Part shown: positions 23,853 through 36,176 of the stretch, one piece after another
Position numbering within the stretch: position 1 is the first letter of the stretch
Layout: every line of letters starts with the position of its first letter
Source: Straminergon stramineum
Taxonomy: Eukaryota; Streptophyta; Bryopsida; Hypnales; Calliergonaceae
Reading direction: 5' to 3'
Assembly: GCA_963920665.1 (NCBI GenBank)
Contig: OY987264.1
Span: 27,632,906 to 27,696,905, forward strand
Length of the DNA stretch: 64,000 nucleotides
The notes under the pieces: model-generated
Seen by the model: only the letters and a program-made list of their open reading frames with translations
What the model was told of the DNA's origin: nothing
Databases searched by the model: none
Position numbers and translations under genes: made by a program

Positions 23853-24913
23853 GTAAGAAGAGTAAACCCAGTTGAAACCACAACACCAAAAGCATGACAA
23901 GTCACACAACTTATGCTCTCAGTGAAGGTGTCCCCACCAACGACAAGACGACACGTCAGTTCCGTTACCACTGTAGGAAACTGATATTCGATAACGTTAG
24001 TGAACGAAAGCGAAGACGAAAGGTGTCCTGTGCGGACGTCATCGTTGGTGCTGTTGTTGACGGAGCTGCACGGCTATGGCGGACTGGGAGTCTCGGACTA
24101 ACTTAATTGAAGCCAGCTGCCAAAAGCTCCTTCTGAATGCCTTTCGGTCCTTCAGAGTTTCCAGTCATTGATGCCAATTGTTTTTTGGGTATTTTTAAGT
24201 TTTTGAACTTCGAATTTTGAGCAAGTGATGCGCCTGATCGTCGATTTTGAGCAGGACGGCCATGGCCGGACCTTTGAAAACAGGGAAGTGACTTTCAGAA
24301 TACTGGATTGATCTTAAGTTACTGTTTTCTTTTCAATTTTCTGCTTCTTGATTTACGAGCAAGTGGTCCAGGTCGTCGATCTTGTACAGTAGAAGGATGA
24401 CGAGTTGTGAAAGAGGGGAGAGAGAGAGACAGCAAAAGAATAATTGAATGCAAAGAATCTTCTGCACCATTTGTCCTTCGTTCACGTCTCCTGCCCATCC
24501 ACAAAAGATGAAAGCAGTTTTGTAGCTGATTTATCGGTTCGGGATAGCATAAATACGGACAGCAATTCATGGTATCGGAAAGGTTAGCTCTCTGGAGAGC
24601 TTACTGGAGTGTATGTGAGCGCGCGGTGTGAGGAGGTCAGGGTTTGATCCGAGAGGAGAGGAGAGGTGAGGAGGAGACGGGGAGAGCTCGGTTGATCTGC
24701 GCTTAGGTTTTCTTGTTTGAGAGTGAAGCGGTTGTTTCCGTTGTGTCGATTGTGACAAGAGTGAGATGAACTATAGCGATAACTAGTTGGTTGGAAGCGA
24801 TGACGGTGGATTGGAAGGCCGGGATGGGGAGGAGGGGCAATTTTGCGGCGGTAGGGAGGATGGACGACGGGTAAAGGAAAACTCGAGAGATAGCTAGAAG
24901 AGCACAATCAAGT
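23853..24913 (+). promoter_or_regulatory. Upstream region of the F-box gene
   Basis: GC content rises sharply from about 23.9 kb. The stretch holds a GGACGTCATC phrase (about 24035), a GA-rich tract (24413-24432) and a purine-rich leader (24650-24690). It probably contains the promoter and 5' UTR. No TATA box was identified with confidence. Confidence 0.4.
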
Positions 24914-26071
24914 TTGAAAAGAAAATACGTGAAAGAGCGGCATTCAATCAAGGTTTACGAAGGTGAAGCTCGGCTTCCGATGGACCCATTGCTATGGGGA
25001 AATCTGCCGGATCATGTCGTCGAGCACGTTCTCGTTCACTTACCCCTGCCCGTGCTCACGCGCTTCCGTTGCGTCTGTAAGCGATTCTACGACCTCTCGG
25101 CATCGCTGAGCTTCTTGAAGACGTATCCGCTAACCCTGAGTCCAGTCTCGTTCCCGCAGCCATGGCTGGTCCACAGTCACGCTGCGGCTTCGAACGCGTA
25201 CAACCCCGCGGCCAACAATTGGTTCGAGCTTTCGCCCTACTTCATCCGCGACCCATGGTTCAGCGAGGTTCTCACCTCTATGAGCGGGCTCGTCCTAATG
25301 GCGCCCGTGGCGAAGAGCGCAGGGCGCCCTGTCAAGATCGAGGTCTTCAACCCGTTCACAGGGTTTGAGCGACGCTTGCCGCCGATCGGACGCCCTTCGG
25401 CAGCTCAAATGCTCGTGGATCCCAATGGTGAGAGTTACCAAGTGTTCGCGCTTTGCGAGGATCCAGAATCGGAGGAGGATCGGGGTCGCGGCTGGTTGCT
25501 GCATCGATACACTTCATTGTCCAACACGTGGGAAGTGCTCTCATCGCAGCTTCCGCTCGCGATCATGCCCGGAAGCGCTACAATTGATGTCTGCAACGGG
25601 ATTGTCTATTGCACTGTCGGTTACCGAACACCACAATTCGGAATCTGGGCTTTTGACATGGTAGCGAAGACATGGTCACGCGTGCGGCTCCCTTTTCTTC
25701 CTTCGTATGCACGGTGCCAACTCGTTTCCTGCGGCAAGCGTCTCATGCTCATCACGCGAATGAAGGGAGAAGCTTCAACGAACGCCGCGGCGGTGCTGCA
25801 CATGTGGACGTTCGATCACACCCTGAAGGATTGGATGACCACCCTGGAGCTTCGCGACGAGATGGCCATCCAGAACGACAATTGCAGAGGTAGCTTCTCC
25901 TGCGTTGCACAAGGAGACCTCTTGTTCATCATCTCCGGGGCGACGCGCGAGATCAACGTGACGGTGTTCAATTTGGTCTCTCACAAGGTGCAGTATGCTC
26001 CGCCTCTCCTTGCAGCAGTGAGCTCCAGCAAGACTTTCCCGTTCTATCCACGCCTGTCCACGCTTGTGTGA
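24914..26071 (+). CDS. F-box protein, single exon
   Basis: A 385-codon intronless frame. The N-terminal F-box (LWGNLPDHVVEHVLVHLPLP, then RFRCVCKRF, about residues 27-66) is followed by about 310 residues typical of plant F-box/kelch-like substrate-binding regions: blocks ending in W or F with NPFTG, WAFDMVAKTW and MWTFDHTLKDW phrases. By family knowledge it would bind SKP1 in an SCF ubiquitin ligase and select substrates through the C-terminal part. The target cannot be read from sequence. The more likely start is the internal ATG at 24980 (MDPLLWGNLPDHV), because the preceding 22 residues are basic and unlike the family; both starts are in frame. The gene is much richer in GC than its surroundings. 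Full kelch repeats are not clear, so the name kelch is uncertain. Confidence 0.88.
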   Translation: MKRKYVKERHSIKVYEGEARLPMDPLLWGNLPDHVVEHVLVHLPLPVLTRFRCVCKRFYDLSASLSFLKTYPLTLSPVSFPQPWLVHSHAAASNAYNPAANNWFELSPYFIRDPWFSEVLTSMSGLVLMAPVAKSAGRPVKIEVFNPFTGFERRLPPIGRPSAAQMLVDPNGESYQVFALCEDPESEEDRGRGWLLHRYTSLSNTWEVLSSQLPLAIMPGSATIDVCNGIVYCTVGYRTPQFGIWAFDMVAKTWSRVRLPFLPSYARCQLVSCGKRLMLITRMKGEASTNAAAVLHMWTFDHTLKDWMTTLELRDEMAIQNDNCRGSFSCVAQGDLLFIISGATREINVTVFNLVSHKVQYAPPLLAAVSSSKTFPFYPRLSTLV

Positions 26072-26276
26072 CTCATGGCTTTTCGTAGACCCTCCACCAG
26101 GGTTTGTGATGGTGCAGCTCGGGATTTAGCTTTCTGGAATTCTGCGGTGGTAGATGTTGTTTCTACTGGTTTTGTTTGGTGAGCAGTGTATGGGTGTACA
26201 CAATCAAGGGCAGCTGTTTTGCTCGGCATTGACGGCATGGGGATTGTGTGTTCGTCGTTGTGGCCTTGTGCCTCTG

Positions 26277-26282
26277 AATAAA
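26277..26282 (+). terminator. Poly(A) signal candidate for the F-box gene
   Basis: AATAAA lies about 205 bp after the stop codon, at a suitable distance for a plant near-upstream element. Confidence 0.5.
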
Positions 26283-27101
26283 ATGTCTGTATTACGATGG
26301 TATTCTGGTGATTGGTAATGGTTCTCGTCTGTGAATTTGGAATGGTCATGCATTGTAATCCAATGGTCTACAAATAAGTTTCTATTGATCGCTAGTGGTG
26401 TTTTAGTAGGTGTGGTGTTCTATTATCTGTCTCATTTATGAAATGCTTTACTTTCTGTTAAATCTTCAATATTGCTTAGAAGGACCAGAGCTGGTTTCTA
26501 TATAATTACGCTGCATCAGAATGTATTGTTTTTTTTTCCTATCTTTATTTTCAAATGGATGTTTTTCTTAATCCTCTAATTGGACTAATCGTGCTTTCAT
26601 TACTTCCTCGCTCTTCTAGAAAGCTATACGACGGTGTACGATAATCTCATGCTGGTCGTGCATGAATGTTTACAGCGATTTACACTCTCCAGATTTGATT
26701 TTAGAGATGCCGAATTACTCCAGGACAGCTACAATCCTCCATCCTTGATCTATTTACAGGATAGTGCCGGCCTTTTGGGATGGTGACAATTGATCATGTA
26801 AAAACTTACAATATACTCTTCTCGTCCAGCAGAAATTTGGACGCAGGTTTGTGCTCAATATCTAGGGTAATGGATGCATGAACTGGTCCAAATATCATGT
26901 GAATCAAATTTTTGTGTTACTTTCATGGATAGGCAGAAGAAAGCGGTGAACAGTGACCTGTGAATCAAAATTTCGAAATTCACTCATGGCTTTGCAAGGT
27001 GAAAGTGCTGTAAAGTATTGTAAATCAAGACGACCTCAGAACATAATATTATTAAGCAAAGAATAGGGGATGCCTTTGGTGCTCCAAGTTGCAGAAGGTA
27101 G
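26283..27101. other. 3' flank of the F-box gene, nothing further recognised
   Basis: Composition returns to AT-rich. No coding region was recognised. Confidence 0.5.
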
Positions 27102-27682
27102 TTAACCCCTAAAGGACCAAGTGTCCGTTCTACATACGCAAGAAATCTCAGGTAGGTTCCTACAAAGTCATTTTGGGTTGGATGTACATGAAATTTGGAC
27201 ATGATGTGTAACTATGTACCCCCTTCTTGAAAATCTAATTTTTTTTTCTGATTAGGTGCCTTGATCAAAAGTTATGCTGCTCTAAACTTTGCGGGCAGCT
27301 TGGGCAGTTTGGGGTAGCATGTGCAAAAGTCTTCCTATGATTTTGAAATTTGGCAAGTGTGTAGCTTACATGATACAAGATGCAACTGTCAAAAAAATAA
27401 CTATTTTTAGTGTAAGAATCTCATTCTAGGAGTTAAAGTTTGTAGGCCATGTTAGGCAAGGTTGGAATTTTTTTTTCACCCAACTTCAAATGTTATAATC
27501 TTTCAATCCATGTAGTCAAAGTTTCTAAAAAATTTTCCACATGTTGCCAAAGAATTCTAGTACACATTCGCACAATTGAATTTTGAAAAAACACCTTTTT
27601 AAAAAAAAATTCTTGCTACCCTAAAAAGTGGCAGTTTTTGACAATTTCTGCCCGAAATGTGCCTCAGTCCTTTAGGGCTTAA
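27102..27682 (+). mobile_element. TTAA-bounded element, type H (581 bp)
   Basis: Left end TTAACCCCTAAAGGACCAAG; right end CAGTCCTTTAGGGCTTAA. The element at 44604-45187 is the same family in the opposite orientation with almost the same length (584 bp). Both contain GGCAGCTTGGGCAGTTTGGG-like and AAAGTGGCAGTTTTTGACAA-like phrases. It is non-coding. Confidence 0.8.
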
Positions 27683-28914
27683 TCCACATGACATTGGGAA
27701 AATAATTGGTACATCTATTTGAGCATCTACCCTAATTCACCTTGTGACTGATGTTCAAGAGAATGATAATCGCCAAAAATTTGATCATAAGCCTTTTTTC
27801 AGATAGGAGCCCAGTTTTCTTGGAATTGTGTAGTAGAATAAAATATTAGTTATTTGAGGTACCACAAAAATTTTGAAGATTGCAAAAGATTTTGTGACTT
27901 GCAAAAGACATATAAATTCATCTTTGAAAAATGAAAATTGAAAACAGAAAATAGATGCATATTTAATTCCAAAATGGAACACACAATTTGCACAATTTTG
28001 AAAATTTGGGCAAGTTTCTATGATCTCAAATTTTGGCATGATTTTTCGAATTTTTGAAAAAAAGAAATTGAAGTACATATTAGCTTGGAGGGAATATTAT
28101 TTTATTTCAATTAGTACACTAGAGCAAAAGTTATGCCACATTAGTACAAAATGCTTAGCTAGTACAAAGAAAAATTATAAAATCTTGAAACATTTAAAAA
28201 AAATTATACTCCATGGCATATATTTATATCTAGATGGAAATTTTTAATTCATTTCATGTGGATTAGTGATGTGAAATTTATGAAAATCCTTTTGGGCAAA
28301 ATGAACATTTTCATGAAAAAATAACTTATAGGATTTGTTTTTTAACTCCATTTTCACAACTTTCAATAAAAAATTATCTACAAGTTTTAGAACATTTCAA
28401 AGATTGATGGACACAAATCCATCATAAAGCTATCTACTAGGTCAAAGAAAACATTTTTTTCTCACAACTGCTCTAACATAGCTAATAAAGTTTGACTCCT
28501 CTTAAAATCTATTTTTTTTGGACATTTTTATGCCATATTTTTTTTATATTAACATACACACAAGATTTCAATACCATGAGAGATCTAGCAAAAGATGCCT
28601 AAAAGATGTCTGAAGTTTTTGGGCAACATAACTTTGATTTCGGCATTCAACGAATTTTTTTTTAATTCCTATGAATGGGGTGAATGTTCCCATCTTGTGT
28701 CAAAATTTTGAGAATATCCATTAAAAATTGGTTGTGTATGACTCTACCGAAGTTTTCAAGTGTCCTTTGAAAGGACTAGACCTATCAACAAGGTACTTTG
28801 CTAAAATTGATCCTATTTTTGAACCCATAGGTGCATTCTTTGTTTCTACAATAATTTAGAAAATAATCTATGAAACCATTGTTTGGCCTCACCATTCTTC
28901 CAAGGTTAAACTAG
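27683..28914. other. AT-rich intergenic DNA with a type B right-end fragment
   Basis: No gene. At about 28800-28914 a sequence (CATAGGTGCATTCTTTGTTT..., CCTCACCATTCTTCCAAGGTTAA) matches the right end of the element at 7158-7641. Confidence 0.5.
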
Positions 28915-29050
28915 TAAGGACATGACGGACCAAAAATAGTCCGATGGATGACTTCACTATTAACTATAGAAAAAGAGAATGCATCTATTGATCCAAAAAT
29001 CAAAGAATTTTGGTGACTACCTTTGTCATGAGGGGCGCGTCCTTACAAGA
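28915..29050. mobile_element. Left part of a second type B TTAA element
   Basis: The sequence GACGGACCAAAAATAGTCC, then AGAATGCATCTATTGATCC and TTTTGGTGACTACCTT, follows the first 150 bp of the 7158 element. It stops where an inverted type A element begins. Confidence 0.6.
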
Positions 29051-29963
29051 TTATACCCTAAAGTTCCATAACTATGTTTTCACCGAAAATACTCCAAAAC
29101 TGCCATTTTTAGTACAAGTACCAAATTTTTGAAAAATAAACTTTTTTTGACACATGTAACCATAGGATCTTGTAGTATGATGACTTGAGAACATGTGGTA
29201 AAAGTTTCATAAATTTATACCATGTGGATTGCAAGATATAAGCATTCAAATTTATTGAAATCATTTTTTAGGCCCTTTGAAAAACAAGGCAGGTGCACTT
29301 CACAAGTTCACTTTTCTATGAAAAAATGTCCAAAATGGTGGTGCTTCTTTGGATTTTTTTTCCTAGACAAGTTGGCCACATGCTTGGAAAATTTCAGATC
29401 ATTTGGAATTGTACAACATATAGGACAAAAATAGTAAGTACACATTAGTAGAGAATGATTCAAAATACAAAATTGTTTATAATTTAATTATAGAATTGAA
29501 AAATGCTAATTCCAATGGTTGCAATGTTGTAATAAACAATCTATACCCTAGAATTTATTTATTTTCCAAAAATATTGAAAATTGAGTAAGATGAAGGACT
29601 TTAAAGTTTATTTTTGAATAGAAGATTCACAATTGCTTGCAAACAAAAAATCCTCACAACTTTTGACTCTTTGATCAAAATGAAATGATTCAAAGCTTTC
29701 CAAGTATACATAAATCTTGAAAATCAATTTCAAATTTTCATTTATGAAAAAAGTGATTTTTTCTAATCTACCCAAGCTGCCCAAGTTGAGAAACTAACAA
29801 CATTTTGCATCACAACTTTTCACTTGTATACCCAAATGAAATGAAATTTAGCACTCATGAAAGATATTCCTCATCCACACCTATAAAAGAAATTCATCCT
29901 AAATAAGTCAAATCTCCACTCATATATACCTACCCCAAAAAGTTATGTTACCAAAAACACAAG
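29051..29963 (-). mobile_element. Inverted type A TTAA element
   Basis: It starts TTATACCCTAAAGTTCC (TTAA decayed) and follows the reverse complement of the elements at 12868 and 49248: AAAACTGCCATTTTTAGTAC, then CCATAGGATCTTGTAG, then GTTGTAATAAACAATC, ending in AAGTTATGTTACCAAAAACA. Its outer edge merges directly with a type G copy. Confidence 0.65.
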
Positions 29964-30175
29964 GCTGATCCATGGAAATCCTCCCTTTTGGAACTGTATA
30001 ACATCATCTACTTTAAAAAAAAGAAAAAAATATTCATTGAAAGTCATACAACTATAGAAGACCTACCCTTTTCTCACAAAATTCCGAGGATGAATAGTCA
30101 CAGTTCTGTCCTACATGTTGAGATTCTTTGTCATCCATCGGACACAAAACGTCCGGTTTGAAGTTTAAGGGTTAA
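29964..30175. mobile_element. Type G TTAA element, left edge fused to the previous element
   Basis: It matches 23622-23852 along its length and ends GAAGTTTAAGGGTTAA. The left TTAA is not intact where it meets the inverted type A element, so the B, A and G pieces here form a composite cluster. Confidence 0.6.
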
Positions 30176-30354
30176 TATTGTAGTCATTAAGTGTTGACAT
30201 AGTTGCTTCTGAACTGTTACACAAAGTACAGTACAGCATCCAAAGTCAACAAAAACAGTGAAGGGAAAATTGAACAGGATGCCATTGCAGAAACCCATCT
30301 TCACAACTTTTTCATCAGTAACGTACTGTAGTTGATGTTCACGTGGACTGAAAT

Positions 30355-30360
30355 TTTATT
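30355..30360 (-). terminator. Poly(A) signal candidate for LPEAT2
   Basis: TTTATT on the + strand (AATAAA on the gene strand) lies about 400 bp past the LPEAT2 stop. This gives a longish but possible 3' UTR. Confidence 0.3.
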
Positions 30361-30761
30361 AGAGAGAGCCAGAATCTCTACTACTTATACATTCGCAGTG
30401 AACATGAAATGTGGAGCGCTCCTTCCCGACAACTTAAGCCTTTGGGTTTCATGGATAAGCTATGCTGTGGCCAGTACACTCTGCTTAAAAAATATTCAAC
30501 TCATTGATCAGCACATATCAAGCAGCTTTTCTCTTTACCCTGGATAGTATAGACTATCCCTTTTCAAAAACTATCACAGAAGGGTTCTAAAAGAATCTTC
30601 TGATGCACCTTCATAGTCGTGAATGGACATAAACTCACGTCAGTGTATCATCTTACAGGTTGCAATGAGAGAAGTATGAGGTAAGGGCAAACACATTGGC
30701 CGTTCTTCGATTGGCTCCGTGTTAAGAACTCCAGTCAAAGGACAAATGCTGTAAGGTGAGG

Positions 30762-33700
30762 TCAGGGTCCAAAAGTTCCCACCATGAAAATGGGTAATAA
30801 CTCTGGGTTAGCCTCGATGAAGACTTGGAACTCCTCCCAGCTAATGACTCCATCACTGTGCAGGTCCAGCTTCTTGAACCACAATTTGACCTGCGTTAAT
30901 CCGCAGAGTCAAAACTCAACCAATGAGGTAGAGGATTCTAAAACCGTTACGGGCCTGATCCCGCCTCCAATAGTGACCCTTGCTATCAACTCTTGTTACC
31001 AAAAGCAACTCGTTAGACTAATTAGCAAGTGGTGCAAACATGACTAGCTAAATGTTTATGGATACTGATCTTTGAATGGAAATGGGGTTGTCTAATGTCA
31101 ATCATCGTGGTCTTCAACCTAGCACTTTGAAATTGTATAAAACTTCATATATGGTGGGAGAAAATTGATCTCAGCAAATTTGGCTCTTGCACCCAAAGAT
31201 CTCTCCAAAGATCAAACATCTCCCAAAAATTCCCACTCCCCCAAATCTACCGATTTTAAACAGATGCAAATAATATCCTCTACCTCACAAGCTCACTTCA
31301 GCATCACCGGAGAAAATACGAGGGTTTGTCTATCCAGCATTCAAGTATTTTCAAGGAAAGATATTGAGTACAAAGCCTTCTTGAATTTTGATAGTTGGGA
31401 AACGACCTGAAGAGTCTCAGATTTGGAATTACCTTGCCACTGCTGATTGACGGCATACTCAACTTCAAGGTTTTTTCCAGCTGTACAAGAGATCAATATA
31501 AAATGCGTGAGTTCGTGCTCTAATGTGGGTCGAGGAGGATATTTATATTAAAAAAATGAACACGAAGTCGGCATGAAGGAACTGAGGATGAACGTGCACC
31601 TCCACTAGTGAGATGCAGCCATCGCCTTGAAGGTTGCATGCACTGTAAGCTGCTTTTGTTTGACTCGCGAAATTCTTGCCTTTGGAGATTGACCCTGATG
31701 CTGCCACAAACTAAACATATTGGCACATCAATGCCAATGTTGAGCATTTAGAAAAAAGGACCAGTGAGACATTAATGAGTATAGTCACGACTCGAACACA
31801 ATCCTCCACAGCAACGAAGTCAAGAATGCCTGTCAATTGAAATAAGATAGAACCAAAAACACCAATGATACATTCTTCAGCAGCCTTCGCCATGATATAA
31901 ACGTATATATAATTTAAGTGATATAAAATTACCTCTCGAAACGTAGTGACGCCCTGTCCCGACTTATCATAGAGATGAAATATCTGAAAAGAGCATGTGG
32001 CAAATTAATACTCATCACCAAAAGTGCTCCGGTAAATGACACTGCGTAAGCCCAAAGCCAATGGCGACCCTAGAATGATCTGACTTCGAGGATTATAAAG
32101 CAAGCCAAAATCACTGGAGCACCAGAAGGTGCGCTGGTACAGACCGTGGCGCAGAACCTCTGCTTACCTTCTTCGACATCCAACATCTGGGCAGGTGATG
32201 CCATTCGAGAAATTGGTTCATGCTGACGGTGCCACTGTTTACCAATACCCAAGCCGAGGTCAGAATTGAGGAAAAACATACCCTCAGATAGAAATACCGC
32301 TTTTTTATTCTTCGAAAGCACTGGTCCTCAATAATTTCAGTAATCTACTGCAAGATACACGTAGATAAACAGCTCACTCACCTATAACTTGGATTCATTG
32401 CGGCAAACTTCTCAAGAAGAATCTTCACGTCCCCTGCCCTTAAGCCAAGTACCTGCCAGTTACAAGCAATGACCGCTATGTAGTCCCTTCAGAAATGATC
32501 GTTGCTACGGAATGCTACAATTTCGATAGACCACAATTTTAAACTTGATGGACATCCTCAAAGGTCACAGACCATTAATAAAACACAGCGATACATTTTG
32601 AAAATGACTATAGTCGACTATTAGCTATCATCCATTTTAGAATGGACACTGAAAGGTTAATTCAAGTAAATACACCTAAGCGGATGGAGCCAAAACTGAG
32701 AAGAACAGAATATCCACGAGACTCACCTTCTCTATTTTGCCCATTTCCACCATGTAGCTCGCTGGTGAACGCTGCGAACATCCAATATTGCACAATATTG
32801 GTCCATTTATTCAAAACGTGAACAAAGTGAAAAGTATCATTTGTGCGAAGCAGCGGCGGACACTGATATGATCTAAGAATAAAAGACAATCCATGAAATC
32901 AAAGTAGAGAAGAGTATGAACTCACGCACCAAGCAAAGTCGCTGGGCATTCACACACAACATGAGGTCGCTGTACGTATGCTCGGTTTCTGGCACGCACA
33001 GTGCCCGTGCCATTTCATATCTAACCTGCACAAATGTGACTACGTAATTAGAGTCATTACACCACACGCTAAGGTGGGCACACTACACGCTGAGTTTTTG
33101 AGAAAACTGAGTGGCTTCGAGTCGCCCCACCAAAAAGTAGAGCCGTTTTTTGAGTTGCTCAGCATAAACTCGTGTCTAGATCAATCCCAGATTTTAGAGC
33201 TTGAGATTTCAGTTTTCCGCCTCAAAAAACATCCGAGCACTTGAAAGTACTAGTTTTCAGGATTTTATCACTTGAATGCCAAAATTTCAGCACACTGTAA
33301 TCAGCCATTCTAACGAATATGTTCATCAACTGAAACTAAACCTGTCCGTGCGATTACTTAACCCAAAGTAATTCTAATAAGTTTTTACTTTTGTCCATAA
33401 GTTTGAATTAAAATGATCGCTTCTGATTAATTAAATCAAAATGGTTAGGGAAAAGTCATGTAAAATTTAGTTGATACATCAAATTACTACGAGTAAAAAT
33501 TACATCAAGATGGAGAACATGATGTAAATTCCATTGTAGCCCACAGTAATTGCACGGAAAAGTGAAGCTGACTGCATGCTCATAACGATTATGACCATCA
33601 ACTGAAACTAGCTGACAGCAGAATAATGGGCTTGCAATTGGACGGGACAGTCATTCGAAAAGAATAAAAGACAATAGGAAGAAACCTACCCGCTTAGCAA

Positions 33701-36176
33701 AGTCCGCAGGGTTTTGCACCTCATGCTCTGATGGGTACACAACAGGTAAGTATTCAACCTGTCCAAAAACACAGCATTCGAATTTCAGCACTCGCCACAG
33801 AGACGAGTGGAGGTCCGCTGAGACAAAGATCGTTGAGATCGAATCAGAAATCGATAACCAAAGCAATGAGATTTGGCACTGACGTAAAAAAAAGGTAAGA
33901 ATTTTGGCACCTCCATGAAGTTGTTGAACTGCGTGAGCATTCGAAACATCACATTCGATAACGATATGTCACCCCTGCATATACCAGTACTGTCTCAGTT
34001 CATAGTAGAAGCATAGAACGTTGAGTAGCACAGTGAAGGCAATCATTTTTCACCTGGAGCGTCCAGAAAAGCAGCCTTACCAGGAAATATCAAAGTGGAT
34101 GAAAGGATACCGGATGACCACTGGCTGAATCGGAAAGCCAGGGGCAAACGCACCCAATTTGAATGAAATCAACGACCTCCCGTTCGTCGTTGTGCCTTCG
34201 GGAAATAACAATACAGACGGAAACTCCATGCTCGCCGCCCTTCTCTGCCATGAAAATTCTGTAAGCAGGACGTGATAGCTTCGTTCTCGCAGAAACCAAG
34301 TAGCGCAAATGAGCAAGCTAGTGCCCTGAGGCTTGTTAGCAAGCTGGAAGTTAACTGACATCCTATTCCCGCACTCGCAAGGTAATTAGCTTTTCTGTTA
34401 ACTTGGATGGTGCAAGCGGGGTTAGCACGTTTAAACCATGGATAAATGGCACAATTGATTGATTTGTCCAAAATCAAGGAGTTAATTGATGACAATGAAT
34501 GTAAATCCAGCGCCAATTAGTTCGCGGGAATTAATACCAAAATGCTACTTGCGCAGTGCAGACAACCCGCAACTAATTCCAGTTATCTAAAGCCGTTACT
34601 TGGCCCTAGAATGTGATCTGTATTCATCATTCCTCACATTTCGATGTAATAACTTGCAAATCAGGGATAGCGTTGATCCCTACAACCACAAGACGGTAAA
34701 AGTAGATTCTAAGTGCTGATAAAATACCTTGATTTCGTCTGTTGCATACTTCCTTGACTCAGCAGACGTTCTGTCGACAGGAATGACCTACAACACAAAC
34801 ATCCTCACTTTAGCCACCACCAACTAATATGAATACAAGTACAATCTTCACAAAAACATGGTCAAGTTGAAGCTGTTTTGGTCACCAAATTTGTTTAAAG
34901 CAGCGACCCAATCTATCAAGTCCAATCCACCAATTTCACTTGTCTCCCAAGTCCCACATGATAACGTACAACCATAGCACTCGGAGGTCAGTACCAGAAT
35001 TCTCCTTTGTAGATTTAGCATTGAAACAAATCGAAAGTCGGAGAGAGACTGCTATTATACCTGCATTGCGCGGATGATGGTCCCCGCCATAAACAAACTG
35101 TCGTGCGACTTGGAGCTTACAATGCTCGGAAAGAGCTCGTAAAAATAGAATATCGGGTCAATGAACGACACATGGTTCGACACCACGATGGGCGCCACCT
35201 CTTTGCGTGCAGGTCGTCCAATCCGCCGGATCCAGTGAAAACTGACATACAACAAAAAAATGCACACCGCTCAATTGAATTCAGTTCACAGCAAGCCCCG
35301 TCACAAAAAGAGATAGATTTTCCAGAAGTTTCAAGGACTTGAGAAGAGAAAGGTATCCACAACTTCCTAAAGCAGATTTTATCTAACAAACCGAATGGCA
35401 GTCACCAATTACGCTCAAACCTCGCACACAGCAATGTGCACAAAGACGACACCGTCATCATCTGACCTAATGTAAGGATTCCACACTCCTAGTCACATGC
35501 AGAGTTCCGAGGTTTATAAACTCATTGTTAAAGCCCTAAACATTTCAAGCCGAGCTAGTACCACCGGTTGTCGTCGTTCCAATCATTTCCAGTGAAAAAT
35601 TTGTCGATGCATTGTCTCTCTCGATTGGGTTTCGGTTAGAGATGCAAAAGAGATGTACAAATCATGCGGGGAATACAAGACGCACCCAAAGCAGAAAAGA
35701 ACGCCGCGGCCGCAAAGGCGAGTGACAATCATCAGCCTGCGCCGCCACCGCGGGAGCACTTCTTGGTCTTTCGACCACCCCGCGAGCGCGAGCTTCGTCG
35801 CTATGAATCCCACCACCAGAATGACTCCCACGACCAACAACCGCGCAATCAGCACCGGCAGCAGCACCAAGCTCTTCAGATTCGCGTACAATCCTGAAAT
35901 CGTGGGCGTCTTGTTCAGGAAAGGATCGATGGAGGGAAGCCTCCCGAACGCGGGCACATTTGAAAATAGGTTGACCGCCTGTTGCATTTGGGCGGGGTCC
36001 CCATCTCCGTCGCCATCACCATCACAATCGTCCTCCTGCGCATCCCCGTCTTTCCAACTCAAATCCCTTATCGTCACACAAACCTCGTCGTGATTGTGGA
36101 ACCCGTTCCCATAGCCATTCGAATCGCCTTCGAGCGCTGTTTTAGGGTCCAACAGGGGAAGCCTCTCGTCGCCCAT
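30762..36176 (-). CDS. LPEAT2: Lysophospholipid acyltransferase with EF-hands, LPEAT2 type, 14 exons
   Basis: Coding exons, in gene order: 36176-35686, 35241-35061, 34787-34728, 34244-34081, 33974-33911, 33758-33690, 33025-32930, 32771-32727, 32452-32382, 32234-32168, 31983-31933, 31710-31600, 31480-31433, 30890-30762. All introns are GT-AG, phases agree, and the total is 1,647 bp (548 residues and stop). The protein has an acidic N-terminus with an Asp-Gly run (about 50-60) and a membrane segment at about 102-131. The PlsC motifs are NHVSFID (186-192, with catalytic His and Asp), VIPVDR (225-230), FPEGT (258-262) and IQPVVIRYP. Three EF-hand-like loops sit at about 442-453, 479-490 and 515-526. 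By family knowledge it acylates lysophosphatidylethanolamine and related lysolipids from acyl-CoA at the ER; EF-hands suggest calcium sensing, but loops 1 and 2 have poor ligands. The LPEAT2 name rests on domain order and length; it could be a broader LPCAT/LPEAT member. Confidence 0.92.

Noticed and set aside
32168..32234. A frameshift in the LPEAT2 EF-hand region, because two frames both seemed to match.
   Set aside because: With the acceptor at 32235 and donor at 32167 the exon joins in phase to its neighbours and the protein continues without a break.
32070..32321. An 83-codon open frame on the - strand as a separate small gene.
   Set aside because: It overlaps LPEAT2 exon 32234-32168 in another frame; the exon frame gives the conserved protein.
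35583..36176. A 197-codon single-exon protein.
   Set aside because: Only bases 36176-35686 are coding; a GT donor there joins in phase to the next exon, and the tail beyond is intron.
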